Shown: one piece after another, positions 4,862 to 5,484 of the stretch
Position numbering within the stretch: position 1 is the stretch's first letter
How the letters are laid out: every line of letters starts with the position of its first letter
NCBI GenBank assembly: GCA_023387135.1
Contig: JAEWIK010000158.1
Coordinates: 1-5,484 of the forward strand
Source: Actinomycetes bacterium
Lineage (GTDB): Bacteria > Actinomycetota > Actinomycetes > Propionibacteriales > Propionibacteriaceae
Reading direction: 5' to 3'
Length of the DNA stretch: 5,484 nt
The notes under the pieces: model-generated
The model's database searches: none
What the model saw: only the letters and a program-made list of their open reading frames with translations
Told to the model about the DNA's origin: nothing
Program-made: the position numbers and the translations under genes

Positions 4862-5484
4862 TCAGATGCCGATTCCGTAGCCGTGTGGCCGATCGAGTCC
4901 GGGTGGACGCATGCGCTCGTGGCGCTGGCCCATGCTCTCGGTGAACTCGACGGTCTCCCAGACCTCGCGAATCGGCTCTTGGCGTGGGCGGCGCTCGAGG
5001 CGGTACAGCAGGGCGGCCGCGGCGTGGTCGTCCGGCAACGGTCCCCGTTGCATCGCCCTGGCAACCAGCTCAGGCATGTCCTCGCCCTCGTGCGCCAGCG
5101 AGGCGAGCTTCGCCGCGAGGACGGGAGTTTGCGGGTCGTCGCGAAGCTGCGGAGCGAGCCGGCGTGCCACCGCCGTCCAGTGCCGCAGGGTCGGGCTGGA
5201 CAGCCCGACGTGGTCGTCGAGGACGCGCTGCCAGCGGGAGGCCGAACCCGGCACCTGGGTCGGGCCGGTCGGGCTCAGGTCGTCCGTCGGCACTCCCATC
5301 GCCGCCCGCCACACCGAGATCTGTGCGACCAGCTCGGGGAACAGGTCGGTCGACAGAGCCTCCTGCCATCGGTGCTCGCTGGTCGCCGACGCCTCGCGCA
5401 CCTGGGCGGCCAGGTCACGCACCAACTCCGAGCGGGACGCCAGGTACGGACCCCAGTGCGGGTGCTCGGCCAACCGATCAGGAA
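4862..5484 (-). CDS. C-terminal part of a MobF/TraA-type conjugative relaxase (5' end outside window)
   Basis: The frame is open to the right edge, and the codons before the TTG at 5473 continue the protein (PDR before LAEHP), so this is an internal entry and not a start. About 207 residues are visible. The pattern resembles the tail of actinobacterial MobF relaxase-helicases: HPHWGPYLASR, a helix with LVRDLAAQVREA, then LVAQISVWRAAMGVP, SPTGPTQVPG, and GPLPDDHAAAALLYRLERR. Full-length members carry an N-terminal TrwC relaxase domain, which nicks the origin of transfer, and a RecD-like helicase domain; both would lie outside the window. This assignment rests on recalled family pattern, since the catalytic parts are not visible. 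It ends in TGA at 4862-4864, just ahead of the excisionase-like gene, and is the likely head of that operon. Confidence 0.72.
   Translation of the reverse strand, partial: PDRLAEHPHWGPYLASRSELVRDLAAQVREASATSEHRWQEALSTDLFPELVAQISVWRAAMGVPTDDLSPTGPTQVPGSASRWQRVLDDHVGLSSPTLRHWTAVARRLAPQLRDDPQTPVLAAKLASLAHEGEDMPELVARAMQRGPLPDDHAAAALLYRLERRPRQEPIREVWETVEFTESMGQRHERMRPPGLDRPHGYGIGI

Noticed and set aside
3911..4880. Long + strand open frames (259 and 269 codons) across the phosphoesterase and excisionase-like genes
   Set aside because: They are antisense shadows: the - strand frames carry full metallophosphoesterase and HTH motifs with good ribosome binding sites.

Overview
The window looks like part of a conjugative or mobilizable element (integrative element or plasmid) from a high-GC actinobacterium. 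The reasons are the strong G/C bias at third codon positions, the frequent GTG starts, the apparently leaderless promoter, and the tail of an actinobacterial MobF/TraA-type relaxase at the right edge. No species can be named from the sequence.

Two blocks of genes face each other. The left block is on the + strand and appears less GC-rich by eye. It holds the last ~61 codons of an unrecognised gene (1-188), a ~270-base stretch without a convincing gene, a 408-residue protein with class I S-adenosylmethionine (SAM) methyltransferase motifs (458-1684), and an AbiGi-like protein (1796-2716). AbiGi is the putative abortive phage infection family. The last two lie close together on the same strand and may form a two-gene defence cargo. 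A 232-base gap (2717-2948) with possible transcript-end structure separates the two blocks.

The right block is on the - strand and, in transcription order, starts with the relaxase C-terminus (5484-4862, entering from outside the window). Next come a small excisionase-type helix-turn-helix (HTH) protein (4835-4602) and a calcineurin-like metallophosphoesterase (4567-3776). Last is a MntA-HepT toxin-antitoxin pair, with the antitoxin nucleotidyltransferase (3739-3269) overlapping the HEPN RNase toxin (3272-2949) by four bases. The relaxase, excisionase-like and phosphoesterase genes look like one operon. The toxin-antitoxin pair has its own probable leaderless promoter, a TATACT -10 box inside a 14-base perfect inverted repeat, which may be the operator for the antitoxin's own HTH.

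Overall this is the transfer end of a mobile element next to stability and defence cargo. The less ordinary points are the methyltransferase/AbiGi-like pair, the phosphoesterase sitting where an integrase gene might be expected, and the compact promoter/operator of the HTH-fused MntA. No RNA gene, CRISPR array or insertion sequence was recognised.
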